A program made the position numbers and the translations under genes. From contig JAGKXD010000044.1 of assembly GCA_021151525.1 (NCBI GenBank), positions 1 to 32,480 of the forward strand: 32,480 nt of DNA, in the 5' to 3' direction. Origin of the DNA: Cellvibrionaceae bacterium. Lineage in GTDB: Bacteria; Pseudomonadota; Gammaproteobacteria; Pseudomonadales; Cellvibrionaceae. The number at the start of each line of letters is the position of its first letter. Positions within the stretch are counted from its first letter, which is position 1. The notes under the pieces were generated by a model. That model saw only the letters and a program-made list of their open reading frames with translations, searched no databases and was not told where the DNA came from. Positions 1 through 6,712 of this stretch are shown piece by piece.

Positions 1-23
1 CACTAACACAACATGCCTAATTG

Positions 24-440
24 TTACAACCACAAAGAAAGCATCAAGAAAGTAGATGTAATTACCGTAACAACAATAACGAGAACCAGTAGCTTGAAAG
101 AGCGAGCATACCCTTTAGATCCGGAAGAAAAATCAAGTGATTGCCAAGTCAATGAGGTTTTCCACTCGTCCGTACCCTTTAGGTAGCTGGAGAATGCCGT
201 AGAAACTTTTTGAAGATTTAGCACCTCATCAGTGCATTCATAGTGTTCTTCGAGCGAAGCCTCCTGATACTCCAACACATAATGACCATCTCTGATTTTG
301 CAGGTTTGGATATAGCTCATGGAATCTTTGGATAAAATCAGAAAGGAATCATCGTCGCCATTCAATGACTGTAGCGAGCGAGTGATTAAGGCATCGTCGA
401 GCTTTTCAGTAAGCTCTGTTCCATTTAGTTCTAGTTTCAT
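24..440 (-). CDS. Small protein with a C-terminal membrane anchor, unknown function
   Basis: A 138-residue protein if it starts at the ATG at 440, which follows a good AAGGAG ribosome binding site. A longer reading to 461 has no such site. The first ~110 residues are polar and soluble; the last ~20 are a strongly hydrophobic segment (LLVLVIVVTVITSTFLMLSL), so it is probably a tail-anchored or single-pass inner membrane protein. I do not recognise a family. It lies in the same orientation as the cassette genes to its right, and the stop codon sits in a TAACA context that could be the start of another attC site cut off by the window edge. Probably an integron cassette gene. Confidence 0.6.
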   Translation of the reverse strand: MKLELNGTELTEKLDDALITRSLQSLNGDDDSFLILSKDSMSYIQTCKIRDGHYVLEYQEASLEEHYECTDEVLNLQKVSTAFSSYLKGTDEWKTSLTWQSLDFSSGSKGYARSFKLLVLVIVVTVITSTFLMLSLWL

Positions 441-461
441 TGCAACTCCTTTTATATCCAT

Positions 462-536
462 TATTTACGTAGGTTGCGGGTAAAGCGTGAGCTTGCGAAG
501 GCTGCACCCCAACATGACGCATTGACGTTGTTAGCG
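462..536 (-). repeat. Degenerate attC-like spacer between cassette genes
   Basis: Read on the minus strand, just after the VOC gene stop, a CTAACAACG stretch is followed by partly self-complementary sequence (GTTG-GGT pairing with ACC-CAAC) and then the next gene's ribosome binding site. The position is right for a short attC, but the terminal GTTRRRY box is not recognisable and it lacks the ~131-bp form of the other sites here. It is either a different attC subtype or a decayed one. Confidence 0.3.
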
Positions 537-548
537 CTTCGGCTTCAT

Positions 549-956
549 TTAGTTTTTAGCCGAATGAAATCTCCAACGAACTCCAAACTTATCATTCAAA
601 GCACCGTAAAGTCCAAAAGGTTGTTCGGTCAATGGGTCTGTTACATTTGCGCCTTCGGACAAAAGCGCAAATATTCTTTTGGTTTCATCAAAAGTGCCGC
701 CACTAATATAAAGCGACAGGTTATTTCCTTGAATTAATTGCTCTGATGGTCGCAACCAATCTGAAGCGGAAATATCAACCATATCCGACTGCAAACGCGA
801 ATTTAAAACTCTGCCATGCATAAACTCGGGAAACATATCTTTCATTGGCGATTCCCCAACCAAAGAAACACTAAGCTCACCGCCAAAAATAGATTGATAC
901 AATTCCATTGCTTGCTTACAGGTTCCTTCGAACAACAAGTAAGTTGATAGGTTCAT
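549..956 (-). CDS. VOC / PhnB-like glyoxalase-fold protein
   Basis: A 135-residue protein that begins MNLSTYLLFEGTCKQAMELY and contains IFGGEL, the pattern typical of the PhnB-like (3-demethylubiquinone methyltransferase-like) branch of the vicinal oxygen chelate superfamily. Length fits a single two-module VOC fold. The C-terminus FGLYGALNDKFGVRWRFHSAK matches the usual family ending (DKFGVxW). Members range from metalloenzymes to antibiotic-binding resistance proteins, and the substrate cannot be read from sequence. It is a common type of integron cassette gene; here it is followed by an attC-like spacer and preceded by the broken methyltransferase. Confidence 0.8.
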   Translation of the reverse strand: MNLSTYLLFEGTCKQAMELYQSIFGGELSVSLVGESPMKDMFPEFMHGRVLNSRLQSDMVDISASDWLRPSEQLIQGNNLSLYISGGTFDETKRIFALLSEGANVTDPLTEQPFGLYGALNDKFGVRWRFHSAKN

Positions 957-1037
957 TTTAAATTACTCAATATGGTTTATTCGGACTAACGGAAAATAAG
1001 AATCGGTGTAGGTTTTATTTTCTATCCACTAATACCC

Positions 1038-1648
1038 TTAACGAGCAAGATACAAAGCCCTTCCGCCTTTTATCAATATATCTGTAACACTAAAGCCAGC
1101 AGACCTCAAACTTTCGCGCTGCTCTTCGCAAGTCATATAGAGCTCATTATTCTGCATAGCACCTTCGCCTGCATAGTGATCACCAACCAATAAATGCCAT
1201 TTTCTTTAACGAGGGTTCTAACCTGACGATGAAGCTGTTCAGCATAGCGCTTATGCCTCAGCTCGTGAACGGCTTGATTGGTAATCACGGCATCGTAATG
1301 CCCCAACCCCACCTGCCAATCTGGTTCTTTGAAACTACGCTCAACAAATTCAACTCGTTCTACCAAATTTGAAAGCCTTATGCGTGCCAACTCATGCATT
1401 GCAGCCGAGAAATCTAACAAGGTAATTGATGCGGTGGGAAGCACACCCAAAACTCTCTGCGCCAAAAAGCCAGGGCCAGAACCAAGTTCAAGAATTTTTA
1501 AATTTGGTTTACCAAGAGCAACCAACTGCGAAATAAAAGCAGAAAAGAACTCCTCACGAAATGGTCGCTGCATTGCTGTTCGTTCCCATTCTAGAGCATC
1601 ACTCATAAGTCGAAGATCTATAGGACTGGGAACATCAGCGTGAACCAT
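1038..1648 (-). pseudogene. Class I SAM-dependent methyltransferase, frameshifted
   Basis: The start at 1648 follows AGGTGG. Motif I of class I methyltransferases is clear (ILELGSGPGFLAQ), followed by an acidic strand end (ITLLDFSAAM) and a DAVITNQAVHELRH motif IV region. After GIY (near 1190) the frame drifts and ends at 1133. If one T is restored there, reading continues as LVGDHYAGEG...NNELYMTCEEQRESLRSAGF and ends ALYLAR at 1038, giving 203 residues, a normal length for the family. So this is either a one-base deletion in the organism or a sequencing error. It lies in the cassette array, but no clear attC flanks it on either side. Confidence 0.75.
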
Positions 1649-1746
1649 TTTTCCACCTAACAAATACGAGCAGTACATGAAACGAGAAATCAAATATACA
1701 TAAGAGGAAGAGCAAAATTTATTTGGAATACATGGGATCACCAATT

Positions 1747-1771
1747 GTCAGTCCAATAAAATTGCTCTGAC
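1747..1771 (-). other. Hairpin downstream of a cassette gene
   Basis: A symmetric stem with GTCAG/CTGAC outside and CAAT/ATTG inside, separated by facing AG/GA pairs (possible tandem sheared G-A pairs), with a 3-nt loop. It lies 17 bases past the stop of the lipoprotein gene ending at 1789, where an attC would be expected. It lacks a T-tract, so it is not a standard terminator. Confidence 0.35.
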
Positions 1772-1788
1772 ATCAAACATCTTTTTAA

Positions 1789-2286
1789 CTATTTAGATAT
1801 TTGAATAGACTGATTGGAATACCCTTTCTTATCACTCGGCGCCTCTTTGCACAAAGGTGAGTTTCCAACCAAATAGAGTCTTTTTGTGCTAATTATGGGT
1901 TGGTTATCATAGTTTGCCGGGGATGGAATAAAATCATAAATAGGAGACAACCCAAACATTAACGCCCAATTAGCCGCCTCCAAATTTACATCTTTGGAGT
2001 TCCCAACTATTTCTTGATCGAATTGTTTCCCTGTTGAGTCAATTGAAAACCTTACGTCAATATACGAAAGCTCTTTTTGATTAGGCTGATCAATATATAC
2101 AGCCTTGCACCCCATTCCTGGACCATAGAAAACCTTAATATCCTTTTCGGTGATCGCTCTTTTAGGTGACCAATAGCTTGAAACTTTTGAATAATCTATT
2201 GTAACTGGAGGTGTTTTATACATAGGGCTCGAAGCACAACCTGCAAGCAACAAAGATAGAAAAACAGCAGTCCAATTTAATTTCAT
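1789..2286 (-). CDS. Lipoprotein with a TonB C-terminal-like domain
   Basis: A 165-residue protein. The start at 2286 follows GGAG with 7-base spacing and lies 15 bases after the attC site that ends at 2302. A signal peptide ends in the lipobox LLAGC (cysteine 17), so it should be lipidated. Residues ~75-110 (DVRFSIDSTGKQFDQEIVGN ... EAANWAL) resemble the strand-helix pattern of the TonB C-terminal domain found in many periplasmic proteins, but the protein lacks the proline-rich linker and the TM anchor of true TonB. Function unknown; a cassette-encoded envelope protein is the fair description. Confidence 0.65.
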   Translation of the reverse strand: MKLNWTAVFLSLLLAGCASSPMYKTPPVTIDYSKVSSYWSPKRAITEKDIKVFYGPGMGCKAVYIDQPNQKELSYIDVRFSIDSTGKQFDQEIVGNSKDVNLEAANWALMFGLSPIYDFIPSPANYDNQPIISTKRLYLVGNSPLCKEAPSDKKGYSNQSIQISK

Positions 2287-2301
2287 ACTTTCTCCGTGGG
2301 A

Positions 2302-2432
2302 ATGTAACGCCGAGCTCGGCGGTGGATTTTCAGTGTCACTTTACGAAATACTTTTGCGCAGCAGAACCAGACAATTGCGACTTAAATACATCCTGCACAT
2401 TTAGTGAGCGGCGCTTCAACGGTTTGTTAAAT
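2302..2432 (-). repeat. attC recombination site (integron cassette)
   Basis: A 131-bp imperfect palindrome. On the minus strand it opens with ATTTAAC (fits RYYYAAC) 14 bases after the stop of the gene at 2447 and closes with CTCGGCGTTACAT, a near GTTRRRY box, 15 bases before the next gene's start. The interior carries the block TGCGCAAAAGTA shared with the two other sites at 2963-3095 and 3686-3817. Size, core boxes and gene spacing fit the attC of a chromosomal integron family. Confidence 0.8.
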
Positions 2433-2446
2433 ATTTCACATCTGTA

Positions 2447-2866
2447 TTAGCTAGGATTTTTCAGAACATCGTAAACAATGTTGATTACTTGCTCACTTCC
2501 TGCAATTGGAGCCTTGCAAACAGAGTCTTTACAGAGCGAAACGGTAATTGACCCTTGGTATGTCCCTGGAGATAAATGATATTTGTAAGGATGAGCTGGA
2601 TATATCATTAACCCGACACTACTCACATATATTTGATCTATCAGCTCAGGATTATGGTTAACAGCAACAACAAAAATACTTTCTTTTTGATTCTCAACTG
2701 TAAATGTAACCGCTGATGTTTCTGCCGAAACTCCTAATTCATAATCCTTAAAATAGAGAACATTTTGAGACAACTTTAAACTTGGTGACTTTGTATCTCC
2801 GTTTGATCCGGCACCACCACATGAAACCAAAAACAAACATAAAAATATTGAGATAGCCTTATACAT
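2447..2866 (-). CDS. Small lipoprotein with an Ig-like fold pattern
   Basis: A 139-residue protein with a signal peptide ending in the lipobox LVSCGG (cysteine 16). The mature part is beta-rich and includes the pattern LSPGTYQGSITVSLCKDSVC followed by a final strand (QVINIVYDVL). That pattern resembles BACON/Ig-like surface domains of Bacteroidota and gammaproteobacteria, in which a GxYxGxIxVxxC run precedes the last strands. One domain only, so it may be a carbohydrate or surface-binding module or a stand-alone envelope protein. Cassette gene, flanked by attC sites on both sides; the ~95 bases upstream are AT-rich and probably hold its own promoter. Confidence 0.6.
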   Translation of the reverse strand: MYKAISIFLCLFLVSCGGAGSNGDTKSPSLKLSQNVLYFKDYELGVSAETSAVTFTVENQKESIFVVAVNHNPELIDQIYVSSVGLMIYPAHPYKYHLSPGTYQGSITVSLCKDSVCKAPIAGSEQVINIVYDVLKNPS

Positions 2867-2962
2867 AAATTTTAATCCAAATTAAATAATAAAAACCAAG
2901 TTAAAAATTTTAATCAAGCCAGAAATTTATTCCATCACAAAAAAATGACAATTTTGCACCAC

Positions 2963-3095
2963 ATTTAGCATCAAGCTAAGCAGCAGCTTTTTAATTGTAG
3001 TTTCGTGGAATACTTTTGCGCAGCGAAACCACAAAAGCTCGACTTAAAAACTGTCCAGCGCACGTAGTGCGCGAGGCTTCAGCGACTTGTTATGC
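2963..3095 (-). repeat. attC recombination site with a mutated R' core
   Basis: It aligns with the attC at 3686-3817 over its whole length, sharing the TACTTTTGCGCAGC block and the arms. On the minus strand it opens with GCATAAC and should close with GTTRRRY, but the closing box reads GCTAAAT, so the invariant second T of the crossover triplet is C. The site is probably not, or only poorly, recombinogenic at that end. Confidence 0.7.
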
Positions 3096-3157
3096 ATTAT
3101 CTATTTTTGTCTTAAGACAATAGTTTTTGAAATGTACAAACAATTGATCCTCACTTA

Positions 3158-3679
3158 CTAATCAACTTTTGTATTTAGCATAAAAGTTAAGTTGGTAATA
3201 TAGTCTTCGAGCTTTTTCTTTTCTAAGGCTTGACCGGTAGATGCAGAAATTGAAACCATAGATTCATTTTTTTTAGTTGAGTAAATTACTACAAATATTT
3301 CAGCACCATAACTAAAGCCAGACGTTGGTGTTTTAGCTTGCATATAATATTTCGGTGCTTCGTTTGGTGATAAGGCCTTATCAAAGGCAATCTGAGCATA
3401 ATTTACACTATTTGGAGCAGAGAAAGGATTATGAGTCACATTTGCGGGTGTTGAATAATTTTCGGTTGGCAGCTTGTTGCCTTCGTACAAAATTAGCCAT
3501 TTACTTTCCGAAAAAGCCTCTTTTGTAGCAGATACCAATCTCTCTGTCCCTGATTTGAATTTTAAGCTACTTTGTAAATTCAATTCATTTGAAGATATAG
3601 CTATTGGATTTAGAGAAGAACAGCATGATGTAATTAAAGATAATCCGATTAAAATAAATTTTTTCACGATATTCCCCAT
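3158..3679 (-). CDS. Putative lipoprotein, unknown function
   Basis: A 173-residue protein beginning MGNIVKKFILIGLSLITSCC, a positively charged n-region, hydrophobic core and cysteine typical of a lipoprotein signal. The rest shows no recognised motif; it is mixed alpha/beta, with VNYAQIAFDKAL and ending in a helix-like tail (LEDYITNLTFMLNT). The start codon is only 6 bases past the attC core box and has no visible ribosome binding site, so translation may be leaderless-like or depend on the cassette junction. Gene end to next attC is 62 bases, unusually long for this array. Confidence 0.6.
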   Translation of the reverse strand: MGNIVKKFILIGLSLITSCCSSLNPIAISSNELNLQSSLKFKSGTERLVSATKEAFSESKWLILYEGNKLPTENYSTPANVTHNPFSAPNSVNYAQIAFDKALSPNEAPKYYMQAKTPTSGFSYGAEIFVVIYSTKKNESMVSISASTGQALEKKKLEDYITNLTFMLNTKVD

Positions 3680-3685
3680 TGTGAT

Positions 3686-3817
3686 GTATAACGCCGAGTT
3701 CAGCGGCAGTTTTTAAGTTGTGGTTTTATGGAGTACTTTTGCGCAGCAAAACCATAAAACCGCGACTTAAAACTGTCCAGCACGCGAAGCGTGCGATGCT
3801 GGAACGACTTGTTAAGT
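3686..3817 (-). repeat. attC recombination site (integron cassette)
   Basis: 132 bp. On the minus strand it opens with ACTTAAC (perfect RYYYAAC) 2 bases after the stop of the gene at 3820 and closes with GCGTTATAC 6 bases before the next start. Arms GTCGTTCCAGC and GCTGAACTCGGC pair with extra bases, as expected of an attC whose orientation is set by unpaired bases. An inner stem TGGTTTTG/CAAAACCA lies around the shared TGCGCAAAAGTA block. Confidence 0.85.
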
Positions 3818-3819
3818 GA

Positions 3820-4257
3820 TTACTTGACCCTGCGGAAATATTCACGGCCAATTGCACTATCAAGCTTTACCCAATATAGATTTTCATTGACTACAATATA
3901 TTGGTAGGTATTTTTAACGCCAAAATATTCGTATTCGACTTCGATTAATTCATTTGTACAAGTCTTGTAATTTATGGGGGATTTTGCGCCCTCAAATGAA
4001 AAGGGATACTTTTTACCTTCGATTGTGATTTCTATGTCTCCTGTGTCGTGAACCTCTAGTGAGTGCTCGGAAAAAGTGAGCATCATGTGACCAAAGGCAT
4101 ATTTCACAAAGTCCAATTGCTTGCGTTGAATGTCTGGATTTTGTGAAGCAAAGTCATAGCTCTCTTTCATAGAGGACTTCCAAGTACCATATAGAAACTC
4201 GCAAGAATTTGTTATTTGAGAACACAATACCAATACTGCTGCTAATACTATTTTCAT
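3820..4257 (-). CDS. Secreted protein of unknown function
   Basis: A 145-residue protein when started at the ATG at 4257, which gives a clean signal peptide (MKIVLAAVLVLCSQITNSC). An upstream ATG at 4299 would bury that signal behind 14 residues. After processing, the mature part begins CEFLYGTWKSSMKESYDF and is beta-rich, with GTW near the start, a charged middle and two cysteines. The layout (GxW then alternating strands) recalls lipocalin-like domains, but this is only a shape argument. It is the right-most (first, in reading direction) cassette gene. No attC or attI is visible upstream of it. Confidence 0.6.
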   Translation of the reverse strand: MKIVLAAVLVLCSQITNSCEFLYGTWKSSMKESYDFASQNPDIQRKQLDFVKYAFGHMMLTFSEHSLEVHDTGDIEITIEGKKYPFSFEGAKSPINYKTCTNELIEVEYEYFGVKNTYQYIVVNENLYWVKLDSAIGREYFRRVK

Positions 4258-4541
4258 GACTAGTTCACTCAACAGTTTATTCAAAAGTCCCGACCACATA
4301 CCTACAAATTAAACTGCAATAAGCTCCAAGTAAAAGTGGAAATATGCAGTTAAATAAATTCGGAGATACACAGCCGTACATAGCTGGAAATTTTTAATTT
4401 TTCTTTTGATCCACATCACATAGTAATCTTTTTGTGATGCGATACCATTTCATACGATTACACGTAATCACTCGAAAAGATAGGCGGGAGAATAGCAAAC
4501 GAATTTGCCAACATGAGATTTGATGAGAAATTACGGGCAAT
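4258..4541. other. Intergenic stretch between cassette array and tRNA-Phe remnant
   Basis: AT-rich and without an open reading frame I trust. I looked for attI, attC and an intI remnant and saw none. The short readings across it on the minus strand run through the tRNA remnant and have no ribosome binding site or recognisable product. Confidence 0.5.
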
Positions 4542-4574
4542 AAAAAACCCGATGTTCTTGCGAACATCGGGTTT
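4542..4574 (-). terminator. Rho-independent terminator of the original tRNA-Phe
   Basis: On the minus strand, a 13-bp perfect stem (AAACCCGATGTTC) with a GCAA tetraloop, followed by TTTTTT. It lies 6 bases past the displaced tRNA-Phe 3' end, so it was probably the native tRNA terminator before the island inserted. Confidence 0.85.
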
Positions 4575-4580
4575 CGAATA

Positions 4581-4626
4581 TGGTGCCAGTCCCGGAATCG
4601 AACCAGGGACACGAGGATTTTCAATC
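4581..4626 (-). repeat. tRNA-Phe 3' fragment, left attachment site of the island
   Basis: 41 bases (4586-4626) match 10111-10151 of the intact tRNA-Phe exactly, covering the anticodon-loop edge, variable loop, T arm and part of the acceptor stem. The CCA end and flanking GGTG are also present, but one C of the acceptor stem is missing. No 5' half follows, so it is not a tRNA gene. It is the displaced attB end left by site-specific integration. Confidence 0.9.
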
Positions 4627-4742
4627 GCATCCAAACAACAGTCAACAGCAAGCCGCAACTTAAAAATCCTTATTTTTCATCACGATAGCAGACTTACAGC
4701 AACTGCTATTCAATGTCATTTTCTGTGATTTGTGATTCTCTA

Positions 4743-4764
4743 GTGTGACACCAATGTGACACGC
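4743..4764 (+). repeat. Paired GTGTGAC motifs near the left island end
   Basis: GTGTGACA, five bases, then GTGACACGC. The same paired arrangement in the same orientation occurs at 10039-10059 near the other end. The position inside both attachment sites suggests integrase arm-type binding sites. Confidence 0.45.
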
Positions 4765-4777
4765 TTTTGAATAAATC

Positions 4778-5938
4778 CTAGGGGAAAAAAGGATTAGATA
4801 GTGAAACCAAAGAAAACACACAGTTGGAATCTATCTCAGCCAAAGCAATCACTGGAATCCCAGTGAGTCCCGTATTTAAGCTTAAATATGCTACCGCCTT
4901 TCCATTTTTTACGATAACAGGCGGCCACAAAGCACGCTTATTTTTAACACTGAACATGGTGAAATCTGAGCCATATGTCGAATAACTGTTTCGAATACTA
5001 TCAGGGCCGAAGTTACTTCCAAATGGACCAAAGGAATCATTAATCGAATTCGCGCCATCTGTACCACCAATAAATCCGAGGTATTTGGGCACAGCTTCTT
5101 GAGAGAAAATCGAAGCACCATGTAAATCACTACAAGTTACTGCTGAGATGGACGCTTCTGAAGCTGGCATATTTGCAAGCGAAGATATATTGGATATGTA
5201 GCCTCCGGGCAACTCCATAATGCTCTGAACAGATGCATTTTGCGTTGAAGTAATAACCAATTTCCATTTGCCAACACCAGCACCAAGCGCACCGCTCAAA
5301 CCCAATGTTTTATTTCCCTGCTCTATATCAACCGAAGAAAGAGTTGCTGTTGCAAATGCAGGAACCTCGATTGAAACGGAACCTGCATTCCTACCAGTAT
5401 CATCAATACCAGTAATTACAAAGCTATTTTGTACGTCCGTATTATTGGATAGCCTCAACTTGCTTTGCTGATTTACGTTTTTTGCGGGATTGAACATTCC
5501 AATTTCGTGCAAAGTCGCAGACATAAATGCGGGTGCAATATCATGCATTGCATTCAAAAAACCTGATGGCGAGCGAATCAAACCTTGGGCAGAAATCGTA
5601 CTGACCGATGAAATTGCCAATCTCCAATTGCCAACCCCCTGACCCGCAGCACCAGATAACCCCTTGGAGCTATTGCCGTTTTCGATATCACCTGAAGTTA
5701 ATGTTTTTGTCTCGTACGAAGCGAGAGAAACAGATAACTGCTGCTTTAAATTACCAGCATCATCAATTGGAAGAATGGTGGCCGTGGTGGGTGAGGATGT
5801 TTCATTAATTATTCGAATGAAACCCTGTTGTTCCACGTTCGAGGCAGCGGGAACATAATTAAGAGTTATTTTGTTTGCTAGAACCAAATTACAGAGGAAA
5901 AGTTGTCCAATAACAACTAACGAGATTAGCTTTTTCAT
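4778..5938 (-). CDS. Secreted protein with two tandem GLSGA-type domains and a DSIxN repeat tail
   Basis: A 386-residue protein started at the ATG at 5938, which gives a good signal peptide (MKKLISLVVIGQLFLCNLVLA). An ATG 18 bases upstream is also possible. Residues ~30-130 and ~145-250 are a duplicated domain: each has a QQxxIRIxN-like start, an IDDxG turn, TxTLxSxDIExGN and GLSGAxGxGVGxWxLxI. This module occurs repeatedly in exported proteins of marine and soil gammaproteobacteria. The C-terminal ~110 residues contain YLGFIGGT and spaced repeats (NSINDSFGPFGS, DSIRNSYSTYGS) leading to PPVIVKNGKAVAYLSLN, a repeat type seen at the ends of many extracellular proteins. No catalytic motif is seen. 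It sits at the island end away from int, where cargo genes usually are. Confidence 0.7.
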   Translation of the reverse strand: MKKLISLVVIGQLFLCNLVLANKITLNYVPAASNVEQQGFIRIINETSSPTTATILPIDDAGNLKQQLSVSLASYETKTLTSGDIENGNSSKGLSGAAGQGVGNWRLAISSVSTISAQGLIRSPSGFLNAMHDIAPAFMSATLHEIGMFNPAKNVNQQSKLRLSNNTDVQNSFVITGIDDTGRNAGSVSIEVPAFATATLSSVDIEQGNKTLGLSGALGAGVGKWKLVITSTQNASVQSIMELPGGYISNISSLANMPASEASISAVTCSDLHGASIFSQEAVPKYLGFIGGTDGANSINDSFGPFGSNFGPDSIRNSYSTYGSDFTMFSVKNKRALWPPVIVKNGKAVAYLSLNTGLTGIPVIALAEIDSNCVFSLVSLSNPFFP

Positions 5939-6171
5939 AGGTTTTCTCAATTCCATTATTCCATGAGATGTATTTCTAATTTGCAGCCAAAGCTGGCACT
6001 GAAGTCTACCTAGCTCCAATAAAGCAGTCCACAACCAAAAAAAATAATACGCACTCAACGTAAGCGACCGTAAGTTACGAACAATTATCGAGAGAACCGT
6101 GACAACTCGGTAAATCACGGTAAAAAGACGGTATAACTAGCCCTCTTAGCGATGTCTGAAAATACCCTTTT

Positions 6172-6215
6172 CCCGTTATACTCCCGTTATATTGCCGTAA
6201 AAATGCCGTAATTAC
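6172..6215. repeat. Four phased 11-bp tandem repeats (iteron-like)
   Basis: Units CCCGTTATACT, CCCGTTATATT, GCCGTAAAAAT and GCCGTAATTAC follow one another without gap, so the CCGT core recurs every 11 bp on one face of the helix. More CGGTA cores lie just left, at about 6109, 6119 and 6130, spaced 10-11 bp in the other orientation. They overlap the 3' end of the gene at 6187-6450. Likely a cooperative protein-binding array (origin-like or a regulator site). Confidence 0.65.
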
Positions 6216-6450
6216 GGCTTTGCTTAAGTTGCTTTCTCAGCCCCCACAAACCGCCAAAGCCGTTGCGTTGAAGCATTCTAAAGAGCCTTCGCGATGTCCA
6301 TTCGTTGTTCCGGCTAGTCCTGTAGCCCTCTACATTTAAAACGCTCACAACCGCTCTACAGGGCGGCACAAGTAAGTCTTTTTCCTGTAACAACACGGCA
6401 ACTCGGTTAATAACTAATTTGTTTATCTTGCTTTGTTCGCATCTGTGCAT
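6187..6450 (-). CDS. Small recombinase-like helix-turn-helix protein
   Basis: An 87-residue protein with a good AAGGTGA site 7 bases before its ATG. The segment VVSVLNVEGYRTSRNNEWTS followed by RRLFRMLQRNG resembles the LNxxGxxTxxGxxW...VxxIL helix-turn-helix motif of the recombinase domain in large serine recombinases, but the catalytic domain is absent. It is therefore probably a DNA-binding accessory protein of the island, not an enzyme. Its last codons lie inside the tandem 11-bp repeats, so it may bind at or next to its own 3' end. That is inference from position only. Confidence 0.6.
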   Translation of the reverse strand: MHRCEQSKINKLVINRVAVLLQEKDLLVPPCRAVVSVLNVEGYRTSRNNEWTSRRLFRMLQRNGFGGLWGLRKQLKQSRNYGIFTAI

Positions 6451-6712
6451 TGCAAATCACCTTATTAAGTCATCGTTTTTGCAATTGAAAGCAATGAGTT
6501 ACATAACTACGTACCCTTATTCTGCAGCTCATTTAGTACACGTATATTGGTATATTATAAAGGTCTTCATTTTTCGTAGGGATTCAAAGAACAAAAGCAT
6601 CAATACAGCTACATAAACTGTAGGGATTAGAAAAGAATTCGCGAGATTTAGCGGCAACTCACTTCATTATTTGTAGTGAATCACCGCAACTTTTAAGGGA
6701 GAAAAAATCGAA

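Noticed and set aside
4581..4626. A second tRNA-Phe gene
   Set aside because: Only the 3' half is present, one acceptor base is missing and no 5' half follows; it is the displaced attachment site.
4394..4728. Short readings on both strands across the tRNA remnant
   Set aside because: They run through the tRNA remnant and terminator, lack ribosome binding sites and match nothing recognisable.
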